The notes: a model not told the origin generated them from the letters alone. A DNA stretch of 10,421 nt from Clostridia bacterium (GCA_900753285.1 CAADYN010000120.1:1-10421), one strand, 5' to 3'. Shown: positions 1-7,431, counted from the stretch's first letter. Program-made: numbers and translations.

Positions 1-131
1 ATCCACCTTTTCTGATCGCCCCTCGCTTGCGTCTTTATTTTTTGAGTTTTCTGTAACTTATCATTGACGACTGTACACGCGCCTGATTCGGGTTCGATTT
101 TATCTATAGATTTTTTAATTTTATCGTTCAT
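1..131 (-). CDS. Probable anti-sigma factor or sigma-operon partner, N-terminal part only (runs off left edge)
   Basis: The ATG is at 129-131 and overlaps the sigma-factor stop codon by four bases (ATGA), the usual arrangement for translationally coupled ECF sigma/anti-sigma pairs. The readable N-terminus begins MNDKIKKSIDKIEPESGA. In my recollection this resembles the short cytoplasmic lead-in of clostridial membrane anti-sigma or sigma-operon proteins, which normally carry a transmembrane helix further along. Only about 43 codons are visible, and no membrane segment is reached. After residue 18 the sequence becomes Lys/Gln-rich (KLQKTQKIKTQ) and less family-like, so this gene may also be degenerate, like its sigma neighbour. 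The function is inferred from position and this short N-terminal resemblance only. Confidence 0.4.
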   Translation of the reverse strand, partial: MNDKIKKSIDKIEPESGACTVVNDKLQKTQKIKTQARGDQKRW

Positions 132-443
132 TCTCTCATACCTCCGAGCTGTTTCTTGAGAAGCGAGCGTGCTTCCGACAGGTGATTTCGCACGGTTGAC
201 GGCGGCTTGTGCAGCATTTCCGCAATTTCATCGGTTTTGTAGTCCATGTAATAATGGAGATAAATTACATCCTTGTATTTTGTCGGCAGGCTCATTACCG
301 CTCAGCACTTTGACAAAAACGTCTTCCGTACAGTCTTCGGCTTCGGATTTGTTCTTCATGTAGGTAAAGCAGATGCGGTACACAAGTTTATAATTCCGTT
401 CGTAAAACTCTTCAAAACCGCTTTCGGCTGTGATTTCCGGCAT
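128..443 (-). pseudogene. ECF-type RNA polymerase sigma factor with internal deletion and frameshift
   Basis: The frame starts at ATG 443 behind a good ribosome binding site (AGAAGGA, 451-457). It encodes a sigma-70 region 2 type segment, FEEFYERNYKLVYRICFTYM followed by KNKSEAEDCTEDVFVKVLSG. From about position 300 the homology moves to another frame. There MSLPTKYKDVIYLHYYMDYK, then TDEIAEMLHKPPSTVRNHL, forms a typical sigma region 4 helix-turn-helix, ending at TGA 128-130. The start-to-stop distance of 316 nt is not a multiple of three. It is about 190 nt shorter than the usual ~165-170-codon family member. The segment between regions 2 and 4 is therefore gone, and the original frame reads nonsense to a stop at about 228. 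In intact relatives the protein directs RNA polymerase to stress or envelope promoters under control of the downstream anti-sigma. Here it is very probably inactive. Confidence 0.8.
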
Positions 444-450
444 GGCTGAC

Positions 451-457
451 TCCTTCT
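451..457 (-). promoter_or_regulatory. Ribosome binding site of the sigma-factor remnant
   Basis: On the minus strand AGAAGGA lies seven bases before the ATG at 443. This fixes the start codon of the sigma remnant and shows its translation start survived the deletion. Confidence 0.6.
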
Positions 458-526
458 ATATGATATAACGATTGAAAACGGATTTTTGTCGGGGGATTTA
501 TCTTTTTTAATTAGGTATCACTTGCT

Positions 527-895
527 TTACGTCTTGGCTTTAGCTGCATGGTTGAAGAAATCCATATGTACACCTTTCTCAGCTTTGTGCTGCTTTTCAT
601 TTGATTTGTGATTTTGCTCATCATGGGATCTGAACGCAATCTTCTATTCGTCCACCATTTTCATGAGTTCCGGCTGTAGCTCTGTAAGTCGCTGCAGCTT
701 TGAATCTGCGCTCTACTGTCTCCAACCTCTCGGGCTATTTTCTCATCAGAGCGTAACTTAGGCACAACTTGTGTATAAGTTAAATCCGTGCATTCACTGA
801 CGCTTAATAGCATCAAGCTTCATCTTGTTCGATACAGTTCACTCACTCGGCAGTATGTTCTCACTCTGTAAATTTGTATCCACCATAAATATCAC
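527..895 (-). pseudogene. Decayed ParB/Spo0J-family partition protein (element remnant)
   Basis: Three pieces of a ParB-like protein lie in order on the minus strand in alternating frames. Piece A (895 to 794) reads VIFMVDTNLQSENILPSE, an in-frame TGA (839-841), then NKMKLDAIKRQ and TGA. Piece B (789 to 700) reads TDLTYTQVV followed by LRSDEKIAREVGDSRAQIQ. Piece C (697 to 527) reads RLTELQPELMKMVDE, an in-frame TAG (644-646), then KIAFR and unrelated residues to TAA. From memory, VxTNLQRExILPSE, YKMKLxAIKRQ, the KLRSDEKIA helix-turn-helix and RLTELxPELxxMVDEKKIAF are consecutive conserved stretches of the ParB proteins on clostridial conjugative elements. The N-terminal nuclease-like domain is missing, and so is everything after KIAFR. 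Intact relatives bind DNA and aid segregation or maintenance. This copy cannot make the protein. Confidence 0.75.
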
Positions 896-904
896 ATTAT
901 TATT

Positions 905-937
905 AATAACATATGTTAATATTTTTTCTATGTTATT
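905..937. repeat. AT-rich inverted repeat between the ABC gene and the ParB remnant
   Basis: AATAACATA (905-913) is matched exactly by its reverse complement TATGTTATT (929-937) across a 15-base spacer. It lies 19 bases beyond the stop codon of the downstream ABC gene. It has almost no G or C and no U-tract after it in the direction of transcription, so it is a poor terminator candidate. It may be chance in AT-rich DNA. Confidence 0.3.
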
Positions 938-955
938 CAAATAGTCGTTTATATA

Positions 956-2743
956 TCACATATACCTCTTGGCTTGCAGATTAAACAGGTGGGAGTATTC
1001 TCCGCTCAGCTTTATTAAATCATCGTGATTTCCTTCTTCGCCGATTTTCCCGTCCGCTACCACGAATATTTTGTCTGCAAAAATCGTGTTTGACAGTCTG
1101 TGGGATATCATGATAGCGCTGCTTAAGGCTGTGTTTTTGTAAACCTGATCAAAAATAAGGTTTTCTGCTGCCGGATCGAGCGCTGCGGACGGCTCATCAA
1201 GTATCATAACTTTTTTGTCGCGAAAATATGCTCTCGTAAGCGAAAGAAGCTGCCACTGCCCTCCCGAAAGATCGTGTACGTCATCTGAAAACTCACGTCC
1301 GAGCACGCTGTCGAAGCCGCCATCCCAACCGCTTATAATTTCATTAAAGCCTGTCTTTTCGCACGCTCTTTGTAATTTTATGTCGTCTCCGCAGTCTTTC
1401 ATATCGGACAGAGCTATGGCTTCGCGAAGGGGCAGGCTGTAGCGGATGTAATCCTGAAACAGTATTCCGAACACGCTTCTCAGACTGTACACGTCGTATT
1501 CCTTGACATTTACGCTGTTTATCAGTATTTCGCCTTCGTTGACATCGTATAAACGCAGAATCAATTTGACTATGGTTGTTTTTCCGGAGCCGTTTTCCCC
1601 AACAAAACAAACCTTTTGGTCGCGGTCTATGAAAAAGCTGCACCCCCTCAGCACGTAATCCTCGGCGTTCGGATACTTAAACCATACGTTTTTAAACTCA
1701 ATTGTCACAACCGGAGAGGAAAGCTTCATCCGTCCGCTATTCTCGGCGATGGTTTTCAGCTTCAAGAATTCCTTCAGCTCGTTCAGTCTCTCCGTCGCGC
1801 TCCAGATTTCCACAGATTTTTTCGACAGTGCGCTCAAGCTGTTTTGAATATTTCCAAAAACGCTTATGTTGTATTGTAAGCTTCCGACCGTAGCCATTCC
1901 CTTGACCACAAGAACCACCGAATAGAAAATTATTGCAATTCTGCCAAGAACCGAAACGGAAGAAACCGCGATTTTTGAAAACAGCGCCTTATTCGCGTAC
2001 TCATGCCGTTTTGTGTGAATGACATTCCGGCTCTGCTTGAATTTTGCACTGAAAAACTCAAACAAATTATTTAATCTTATCTCGAACTGATGCTGCGGCG
2101 AGCCGAAAACCTCGTTGTAATAACTCTTTTTCCTCTCCTCGGTGCTCAGTTCCTTTTCAAGCATGTTACTTCGCTTGGCATTGCGGCTGTCAAATACAAT
2201 TTCGGGAATTACCATTATTATTCCTAAAACCGCCAGCCAAATGTTTAATCTCGCGACAATGTATATGCTCAGTACTACATTTATAATTAACGACACCATT
2301 TCAAAGGACGACCAAGCGAGGCTGTCCATTGATGAAAACCCCGACATGGCGTAGTTTAATTTGTCTTTCATTGAGGATGAGTCGTAAAAAGCAAGGTCTA
2401 CCCGCGAACATTTTTCAATCAGCAAGTCGTCCTTATATTTGTTTAAATAATAGTAATAAAAATTATTGACGTAAGCGTCTATGCTGCCCGCAACCGAGGA
2501 GTACAGAAGGAAAACGATATACAAACAAACGCAGGCAATCAATGCGTTCACTGAACTATCTTTGTAAACAATAAAGTCTATTATCTTTTGCAGCATATAC
2601 GCTGAGGCTATCGGCATAACCGCGCCTAAAACAAGAAGTATTACTTTATATATAAAATATTTATGCGTAGCTTTAAAGCATATTTCCAAGGTGAAAAATA
2701 AATTCTTTACCGCAGAAACGATATTGTCCTTTACCTTATTCAT
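956..2743 (-). CDS. ABC exporter half-transporter (permease-ATPase fusion), second of pair
   Basis: This is a complete 595-residue type IV ABC exporter half-transporter. The membrane domain covers about residues 1-300, with hydrophobic helices near 30-50, 66-85, 148-182 and 257-290. It is followed by a nucleotide-binding domain at about 347-590. Visible motifs are the A-loop region (YVLRG), Walker A GENGSGKTT (382-390), Q-loop Q430, signature LSGGQ (492-496, followed by W), Walker B MILDEP (513-518) with the catalytic glutamate, D-loop SAALD and H-loop H548. A GAGG ribosome binding site lies six bases before the ATG, and the gap to the upstream ABC gene is 17 nt, so the two are probably one operon. 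Family knowledge says such proteins pair to pump peptides, lipids or drugs out of the cell using ATP. The substrate cannot be read here. No C39 peptidase domain is present, so it does not cleave leader peptides. Confidence 0.93.
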   Translation of the reverse strand: MNKVKDNIVSAVKNLFFTLEICFKATHKYFIYKVILLVLGAVMPIASAYMLQKIIDFIVYKDSSVNALIACVCLYIVFLLYSSVAGSIDAYVNNFYYYYLNKYKDDLLIEKCSRVDLAFYDSSSMKDKLNYAMSGFSSMDSLAWSSFEMVSLIINVVLSIYIVARLNIWLAVLGIIMVIPEIVFDSRNAKRSNMLEKELSTEERKKSYYNEVFGSPQHQFEIRLNNLFEFFSAKFKQSRNVIHTKRHEYANKALFSKIAVSSVSVLGRIAIIFYSVVLVVKGMATVGSLQYNISVFGNIQNSLSALSKKSVEIWSATERLNELKEFLKLKTIAENSGRMKLSSPVVTIEFKNVWFKYPNAEDYVLRGCSFFIDRDQKVCFVGENGSGKTTIVKLILRLYDVNEGEILINSVNVKEYDVYSLRSVFGILFQDYIRYSLPLREAIALSDMKDCGDDIKLQRACEKTGFNEIISGWDGGFDSVLGREFSDDVHDLSGGQWQLLSLTRAYFRDKKVMILDEPSAALDPAAENLIFDQVYKNTALSSAIMISHRLSNTIFADKIFVVADGKIGEEGNHDDLIKLSGEYSHLFNLQAKRYM

Positions 2744-2760
2744 GCGCGCCTCATTTCATT

Positions 2761-4539
2761 TTAAGTCTTGTCCATGTAATATTTTGCTCTTTGTGATGAA
2801 TAAAAACCGTAATACTCGCCTTTTAAGCGCATTAAAGTCTCGTGGCTTCCGATTTCCGTCGCTTGTCCGTCATGTAAAAATATTATTTTATCAACAAACG
2901 CGGAGCAGGCTAAGCGATGGGTTATCATTATTCCGGTTTTGGATTGGCTGCTCATATTTATGAAATTCGTAAATATTCTGTCCTCTGCCACAGGGTTAAG
3001 CGCGGCGGACGGTTCGTCGAGTATCATGACCGGATCGTTTTTATAGTACGCTCTCGCTAAAACCAATTTCTGTCTCTGACCGCCGGATACCTCGAGTCCG
3101 CTGTCGTCAAACATCCTTGTCACCATCTGATCCATGCAGTCGGACAATTCACCGATACCGGCTTCGTCAAGCGCAGCAGCAAACTTAGCATCTGTATCCG
3201 ACGTATCGTCCAAATTTGAAATTACAACATTCTCCTTGACTGTAAACGGATATAACTGAAAATCCTGAAACATTACGGAAAACAGTTTCTTAACATCGCG
3301 GTCGGAATACTCGGCTATGCTTCTGCCGTTTATGTAAATATCTCCCTTTTCTATGTTGTATGCTCCGATTAAAATTTTGATTATCGTCGTTTTGCCCACA
3401 CCGTTTGCTCCGGCGATCATAACCTTTTCACCCTTTTTAATTTCAAACGAAAGCCCCTTCAACACATAGTTTTCCGTATACGGATACTTAAACCACACGT
3501 TCTCAAACCTGCGCGATTCAAACTCAGCTCTACTTTGTCCGTCTGAATCCTTATTTTCATCTGGTATCAGCGATTTGATTTTTTCGTAATCGTCGTACTT
3601 TCTCGCAAAAAATAACAAATTCGATACTGAAATCGAGGTATCGACCAGCGCGGACTGCATTGTGAGAGCTAAGCCGGAATACATTGTAAGCTCACCTACG
3701 GTGATATTGCCTTTATACGCGTTTATCACGAGGATTACGAAAAATCCGACAGCGCCTGCATCCTTGAGTATTCTCAGCGACATCTGTACAAAGGTTACAG
3801 GTACATTCAGCTTTGTTTGCAGGTGAAACAAATTCGCGGTTTCGTCAAAGTATCTTTTTTTAATATCGTCGGTCAAATCGTAAACTCTGACATCCTTAGC
3901 AGGAGGGGAATCGGTCAGCATCCACCGATAATAATACGGGCGTCTTTCGTTAGAGGCGTATTTCCTTTCAAAAGCATCCTGCGCTTTGCCTACAATAAAG
4001 GAATACAACACACCCGGGACGGCGAACAGCGCGAGTATTAAGGTATAAATCAGGCTGAAGCGCGCCATTGAGGAAATCGCGATAACTGCCGAGATAATCA
4101 AGCTGATTATTTCTATAAAAATCTCCACGTAGGCGAGGGAGCTGAAAACAAAATCCTTCGCAAAACCGATAGTGTCCTTTCCATTTGCTGAATCAAGCTG
4201 TGACAACGGAATTTTTGCGAGAATTTCGTGAAATTTATCTTCCTGACTGAAGCTTACTTCCGATTCAATAAAAAAATACATCCGCTCTTTTACAAATCCG
4301 GAAATAAATATAAAAATCAGGCACGCGGCGAAAATCAATATTTTAGGCAAAATCGTGCCGAACAGTTCTCCCGCTGCGAGAGAGCTTAAAATAATGTTAA
4401 AAAGCCACAGCTCCACTATGGGAAGCACTGCGCATATTACCACAGTTAAGCCGTAAATTATCAGCCTAATGGGGGAAGCGGAAAAAACCGCGCTAAAACT
4501 AAATCTTCCGCTTAAATAAAGCTTTCTTATGCTGTCCAT
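2761..4539 (-). CDS. ABC exporter half-transporter (permease-ATPase fusion), first of pair
   Basis: This complete 592-residue half-transporter has the same plan as its downstream neighbour. The N-terminal membrane domain covers residues 1 to about 315, with helices near 25-55, 60-82, 135-185 and 258-285. The nucleotide-binding domain covers about 343-585. Motifs are Walker A GANGVGKTT (377-385), Q-loop Q425, signature VSGGQ (484-488), Walker B MILDEP (505-510) and H-loop H541. The D-loop reads SAALN instead of SAALD. Both members share phrases such as FxNVWFKYP and YVLxG but differ over most of the membrane domain, so this is an old paralogous pair and probably a heterodimer. The ATG at 4537-4539 follows a closely spaced AGAGG. 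The likely role is ATP-driven export of an unknown, possibly peptide, substrate. It is the first gene of the pair and sits 310 nt below a terminator, so it probably has its own promoter. Confidence 0.93.
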   Translation of the reverse strand: MDSIRKLYLSGRFSFSAVFSASPIRLIIYGLTVVICAVLPIVELWLFNIILSSLAAGELFGTILPKILIFAACLIFIFISGFVKERMYFFIESEVSFSQEDKFHEILAKIPLSQLDSANGKDTIGFAKDFVFSSLAYVEIFIEIISLIISAVIAISSMARFSLIYTLILALFAVPGVLYSFIVGKAQDAFERKYASNERRPYYYRWMLTDSPPAKDVRVYDLTDDIKKRYFDETANLFHLQTKLNVPVTFVQMSLRILKDAGAVGFFVILVINAYKGNITVGELTMYSGLALTMQSALVDTSISVSNLLFFARKYDDYEKIKSLIPDENKDSDGQSRAEFESRRFENVWFKYPYTENYVLKGLSFEIKKGEKVMIAGANGVGKTTIIKILIGAYNIEKGDIYINGRSIAEYSDRDVKKLFSVMFQDFQLYPFTVKENVVISNLDDTSDTDAKFAAALDEAGIGELSDCMDQMVTRMFDDSGLEVSGGQRQKLVLARAYYKNDPVMILDEPSAALNPVAEDRIFTNFINMSSQSKTGIMITHRLACSAFVDKIIFLHDGQATEIGSHETLMRLKGEYYGFYSSQRAKYYMDKT

Positions 4540-4586
4540 TTTCCTCTGTCTTTCTACTGAGAATAAAATTGCGTCATTTATGTTGT

Positions 4587-4592
4587 ATTATA
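4587..4592 (-). promoter_or_regulatory. Possible -10 element for the ABC exporter pair
   Basis: On the minus strand a perfect TATAAT occurs 47 bases before the first ABC start codon, giving a plausible short leader. The region 17 bases upstream (TATATA) matches the -35 consensus poorly. The call rests on the -10 and on the need for a promoter below the upstream terminator. Confidence 0.3.
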
Positions 4593-4850
4593 TTGAGTGA
4601 ATATTCATTTATATATGATTTTTTCGTCCATATGTTACATCAATATCAAAATGAATCGAAGCTTTTTGCAGTATTTTCTTATTTATTTCTTTAGTATAGT
4701 GTTCTTTGATCATAATACATCAAATTATTCAATATTCTGTCTGTATTTTACGCTCTCGGTATTAGTAAATCTACCATAAAAAATCATCATAGCGGGTTTA
4801 GCTTATCAAGTGGAATTCTGCTTTCTTTTAATTCCTTTTTTTGATCATGA
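4593..4850. other. AT-rich spacer with no supported gene
   Basis: This is the upstream part of the spacer in front of the ABC pair. A 34-codon minus-strand frame (4713 to 4609, starting MIKEHYTKEINKK) and a plus-strand frame at 4597-4779 are open, but neither has a ribosome binding site or a recognisable family. The DNA is very AT-rich, so open frames of this size are expected by chance. It probably holds the leader and upstream control region of the exporter genes. Confidence 0.4.
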
Positions 4851-4893
4851 AAAAAGGCAAAGGATAATTTATCAAAAATCATAACTTTGCCTT
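4851..4893 (-). terminator. Rho-independent terminator
   Basis: Reading the minus strand, AAGGCAAAG (4893-4885) pairs perfectly with CTTTGCCTT (4862-4854) across a 22-base AT-rich loop. The second arm runs straight into a T-tract (complement of the A-run from 4851). It closes the transcript coming from the lipoprotein gene at 5052-7421 and separates it from the ABC genes. A second inverted repeat, CCTTTTTT/AAAAAAGG around TGATCATG, lies directly next to it (about 4834-4857). Confidence 0.75.
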
Positions 4894-5020
4894 ACGAGAT
4901 ATTCAGTATAAAATCCGCCGATATATTAACAATTATAATAGCAAGTAATAAGCTTAAGACCAAGCTGCACGATAGTATTCCACCAACATTTAACCATATA
5001 TTTCTATTTCTTCTTTGTTT
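4892..5020 (-). pseudogene. Short hydrophobic reading frame without a start codon
   Basis: On the minus strand an open frame begins after a TAA and runs 42 codons, opening KQRRNRNIWLNVGGILS. It continues as one strongly hydrophobic segment (SLVLSLLLAIIIVNI) and ends ISADFILNIS. Arg-rich residues before a ~22-residue hydrophobic run look like a single membrane helix with a cytoplasmic positive flank. The stop codon (4892-4894) overlaps the first arm of the terminator, as real genes often do. No ATG or GTG occurs before the helix, so it is either the 3' remnant of a small membrane protein or a frame entered by frameshift. An overlapping frame (4997-4926) would give a 23-residue peptide beginning MVKCWWN. 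Neither matches a family I recognise. Confidence 0.35.
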
Positions 5021-5051
5021 TTATAGTTAGTCAAAGGCAAATTTCACTATC

Positions 5052-7421
5052 TTAATCCATAATTTCACTAAGCCATATTGAAACTCTCGACTGAATCTTC
5101 TCCGCGCAGTTATCGACAGTGCCGTTTCCCGATAGCAGTGAGGATAATTCTTCATTTATTATATCCATAATGGCAGCCGGCAGCTTGTCAGACAACTTCA
5201 TACCTTCACTGTCAAGATATTCAAGTCCACGTTTAATTGTTTCTTCACTCCATTCTTCAAGTGTGTATGGAGCGTTACTGATTTTGAGTCCCATGCTATC
5301 ATACATTTTTGCCTGCTCATCCTCAAAATACTGTCCATCCTCATATCTGCGGTACATTTTTCCGCTGTTTTCATAAACTGTTTCAATATACTTATTTTTC
5401 ATCGAAGTCGTGCCCGGACCACTCATCCATATACCGTAATCGGTATGCATAAATGATTTTAAAAATTCCCAGCAAACGTCAGGATTTTCTGCCTTATCGG
5501 TTATTACAAACGCCATTCTGGTGAATACTATCGCTCCACTATCTCCGTCAGTAGGAAATCCAATCAGCTTATAATTATCTGTTCCGAATCGATACCGAAG
5601 CCCCAACAGTCCTTCCCCAAAACTATATTCGCACAGCGGAACTTTTCCGTCTTTGTAATAATAAAACCTGTCAGTATACGCCACCTGACCAAGCTCGGTT
5701 TTTTCGTAATCCATGTTAGTCGGAAGAGAAAGCAGAAATTCAAGATACCGTTTGAATAAAGGAGAATCGAATGTGCAGACCGCGTTTTCGGTGTCACAGA
5801 ACGTACTGTATACGCTCTCCATATATTCAACGGCAAAGTCCCTCGTCATATCAAACATAACACCCATATTATTATACTGTTCCGCAAAATTTAGAAAATC
5901 CTCCAACGTCCATGTGCCTCCGTCAGCATATTCTCCAAGAATATCGTTAGTGGACAAAATTGTGCTGATGAAGAAAAACGGCGTGATACCCCACATTTTG
6001 CCATCGTTATCAGTAAACGCATTTCGGACGCATCCGAAAACTGTATCCGGATTCACCGTTTCATCCGATTCAAAATAAGGCGTGAGATCAGTGTATAGCT
6101 TCTTTTCAACGAGTTGGGAGATTTCGCTGTTCTGCGGATTACCGAAAACGATATCCGGTGAAATAATACCGTTTAAAATATCCGTGACGAGCCTCCATGC
6201 ACCGGCGTCGGGAATTTCTCTGTTATTGTATTTGCTGTAGTCAAGGGTAACTATACTGATATCCTTCTGTTCCTGATCAAACGCGAGAATCTGTGCTAAA
6301 ATATTGTCTTCAAGAGGATATGCATGAGCCAATTCGATTACAACAACCTCCGCGAGATCAATATCCTCACCTGCGCGGTAGAAAACAGGAGACACTGTTC
6401 TTTTTCCGTCATTGTTTACCGTCCTACAAAAAAGCATCAGATTCTCTGTATATACCGCATTAAATTCGGTTCCGTCTGCAGCAATTCCCATAAGTTTTAA
6501 CTCAGCGTTGTTTCTGATGCCGGAATTAGAGTAATCAAGAAGATTTTCCTCATCCACACTTCCATCTTCATTCAGCATGACCCCGTATATTCCGTCCGAG
6601 GTGTTATAATAAAAGGTATAGCCAACGTCATCGTATCCTGTGTGCTTTGCAAATGAAATCCTCTGCGCCGCCATATCAATAGTTGCAATCTTTTTGATTC
6701 CGCCGTCTGTTTTATCAAGCTCTACAAAATATTTGCTTCCCTGTTCGGACAGGCATCCGTAAACTTTACCATCGCTCCCACAGGAAAAGCTGCTTACAGA
6801 ATCAGTGAAATAAAAGTTGTCTTTGGGCTGAAAATCGCTTCCGAGCAATACAGCCATATTTTCGTTTCCAAGCCAAATATCTCCTTCTCCATCTTCAACA
6901 AGAAACGAAAAATTATAGTCAGCGCTTGCGCCAAAAATTTCGGTAAAAGTAGTCTTGTGAATAATCTCACCGCTCAAGCAGTCACGCTTAACTAAAGCAG
7001 ATTCTGCCAGACTGCGCTCTATAGAAAGAAAATCTTCTTTATTAATCATTCCAGATATAAGGTGTGCAGAACTGTCAGAGAAAACGTCAACACTTCCGCT
7101 AAGCACGCCGTCCATGTCAAATGTAAAAAGCTTGTAACCGGATAAAGTTTGAATATTACCGTCATAATCTGTTGCATCCTCGGTAACACTGCCAATTACA
7201 GTAAGATTTCCGGTATATTCATCATAAAACGGCGTAATGGATTCTTCATATGAATATCCATCAAGAAGATAACATTCGACAGGTTCATATATATTTGTTA
7301 TTTTTGTTTTTTCTTCTGTATTAACATCATGTGACATATCTTTTTTATTTGCAGAGTCACATGAGAAAAGCTGCATGGTTATAAACAAAGTCAATAATAT
7401 TGTAAGAAGTTTGTTTTTCAT
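5052..7421 (-). CDS. Lipoprotein: N-terminal propeller-like region fused to extracellular solute-binding protein domain
   Basis: I place the start at ATG 7419-7421, not the TTG six bases earlier. GGAG (7428-7431) sits six bases from this ATG but touches the TTG. The product is about 789 residues. It has a lipoprotein signal (KNKLLTILLTLFITMQLFSC) with the lipidated Cys at 21 and a polar linker to about 45. Residues ~48-355 are rich in short beta-strand and turn phrases (YKLFTFDMDG, EGDIWLGNE, GKVYGCLSEQ), suggesting a propeller. Residues ~360-690 resemble family 1 solute-binding proteins, for example SPDIVFGNPQN, KKLYTDLTPYFESD, GGTWTLEDFLNFAEQYNN and the late AFVITDKAENPDVCWEFLKS. It would sit on the outer face of the membrane and bind an unknown ligand. 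No importer permease genes are adjacent. The nearest ABC genes are exporters, so partnership with them is unproven. Confidence 0.85.
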   Translation of the reverse strand: MKNKLLTILLTLFITMQLFSCDSANKKDMSHDVNTEEKTKITNIYEPVECYLLDGYSYEESITPFYDEYTGNLTVIGSVTEDATDYDGNIQTLSGYKLFTFDMDGVLSGSVDVFSDSSAHLISGMINKEDFLSIERSLAESALVKRDCLSGEIIHKTTFTEIFGASADYNFSFLVEDGEGDIWLGNENMAVLLGSDFQPKDNFYFTDSVSSFSCGSDGKVYGCLSEQGSKYFVELDKTDGGIKKIATIDMAAQRISFAKHTGYDDVGYTFYYNTSDGIYGVMLNEDGSVDEENLLDYSNSGIRNNAELKLMGIAADGTEFNAVYTENLMLFCRTVNNDGKRTVSPVFYRAGEDIDLAEVVVIELAHAYPLEDNILAQILAFDQEQKDISIVTLDYSKYNNREIPDAGAWRLVTDILNGIISPDIVFGNPQNSEISQLVEKKLYTDLTPYFESDETVNPDTVFGCVRNAFTDNDGKMWGITPFFFISTILSTNDILGEYADGGTWTLEDFLNFAEQYNNMGVMFDMTRDFAVEYMESVYSTFCDTENAVCTFDSPLFKRYLEFLLSLPTNMDYEKTELGQVAYTDRFYYYKDGKVPLCEYSFGEGLLGLRYRFGTDNYKLIGFPTDGDSGAIVFTRMAFVITDKAENPDVCWEFLKSFMHTDYGIWMSGPGTTSMKNKYIETVYENSGKMYRRYEDGQYFEDEQAKMYDSMGLKISNAPYTLEEWSEETIKRGLEYLDSEGMKLSDKLPAAIMDIINEELSSLLSGNGTVDNCAEKIQSRVSIWLSEIMD

Positions 7422-7427
7422 ATCCAA

Positions 7428-7431
7428 CTCC
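7428..7431 (-). promoter_or_regulatory. Ribosome binding site deciding the start of the solute-binding lipoprotein
   Basis: GGAG on the minus strand followed by TTGGAT and then ATG gives normal spacing to the ATG at 7421. The alternative TTG start at 7427 would abut the site directly and is unlikely. Confidence 0.65.

Noticed and set aside
908..917. Palindrome AACATATGTT as an operator candidate
   Set aside because: It is AT-rich, single copy, and lies downstream of a gene next to a pseudogene, where an operator makes little sense.
1215..1879. Plus-strand frames within the ABC ATPase domain
   Set aside because: They are antisense shadows of a well-supported ABC gene.
956..4539. Lantibiotic or bacteriocin gene cluster around the ABC pair
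   Set aside because: No LanB, LanC, LanM or radical SAM gene, no C39 peptidase domain and no leader peptide with a GG or similar motif was found. The exporter type alone does not show a peptide cargo.
4609..4713. Minus-strand 34-codon frame starting MIKEHYTKEINKK
   Set aside because: The composition is protein-like, but there is no ribosome binding site or recognisable relative, and it is too short to support.
4597..4779. Plus-strand open frame of 60 codons in the spacer before the ABC genes
   Set aside because: It is AT-rich with low complexity, has no ribosome binding site and no family resemblance, and runs against all supported genes. Such frames are expected by chance here.
5119..6078. 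Plus-strand open frames antisense to the solute-binding lipoprotein (5119-5376, 5713-6078)
   Set aside because: They are shadows of the coding frame on the minus strand, without ribosome binding sites or family features.
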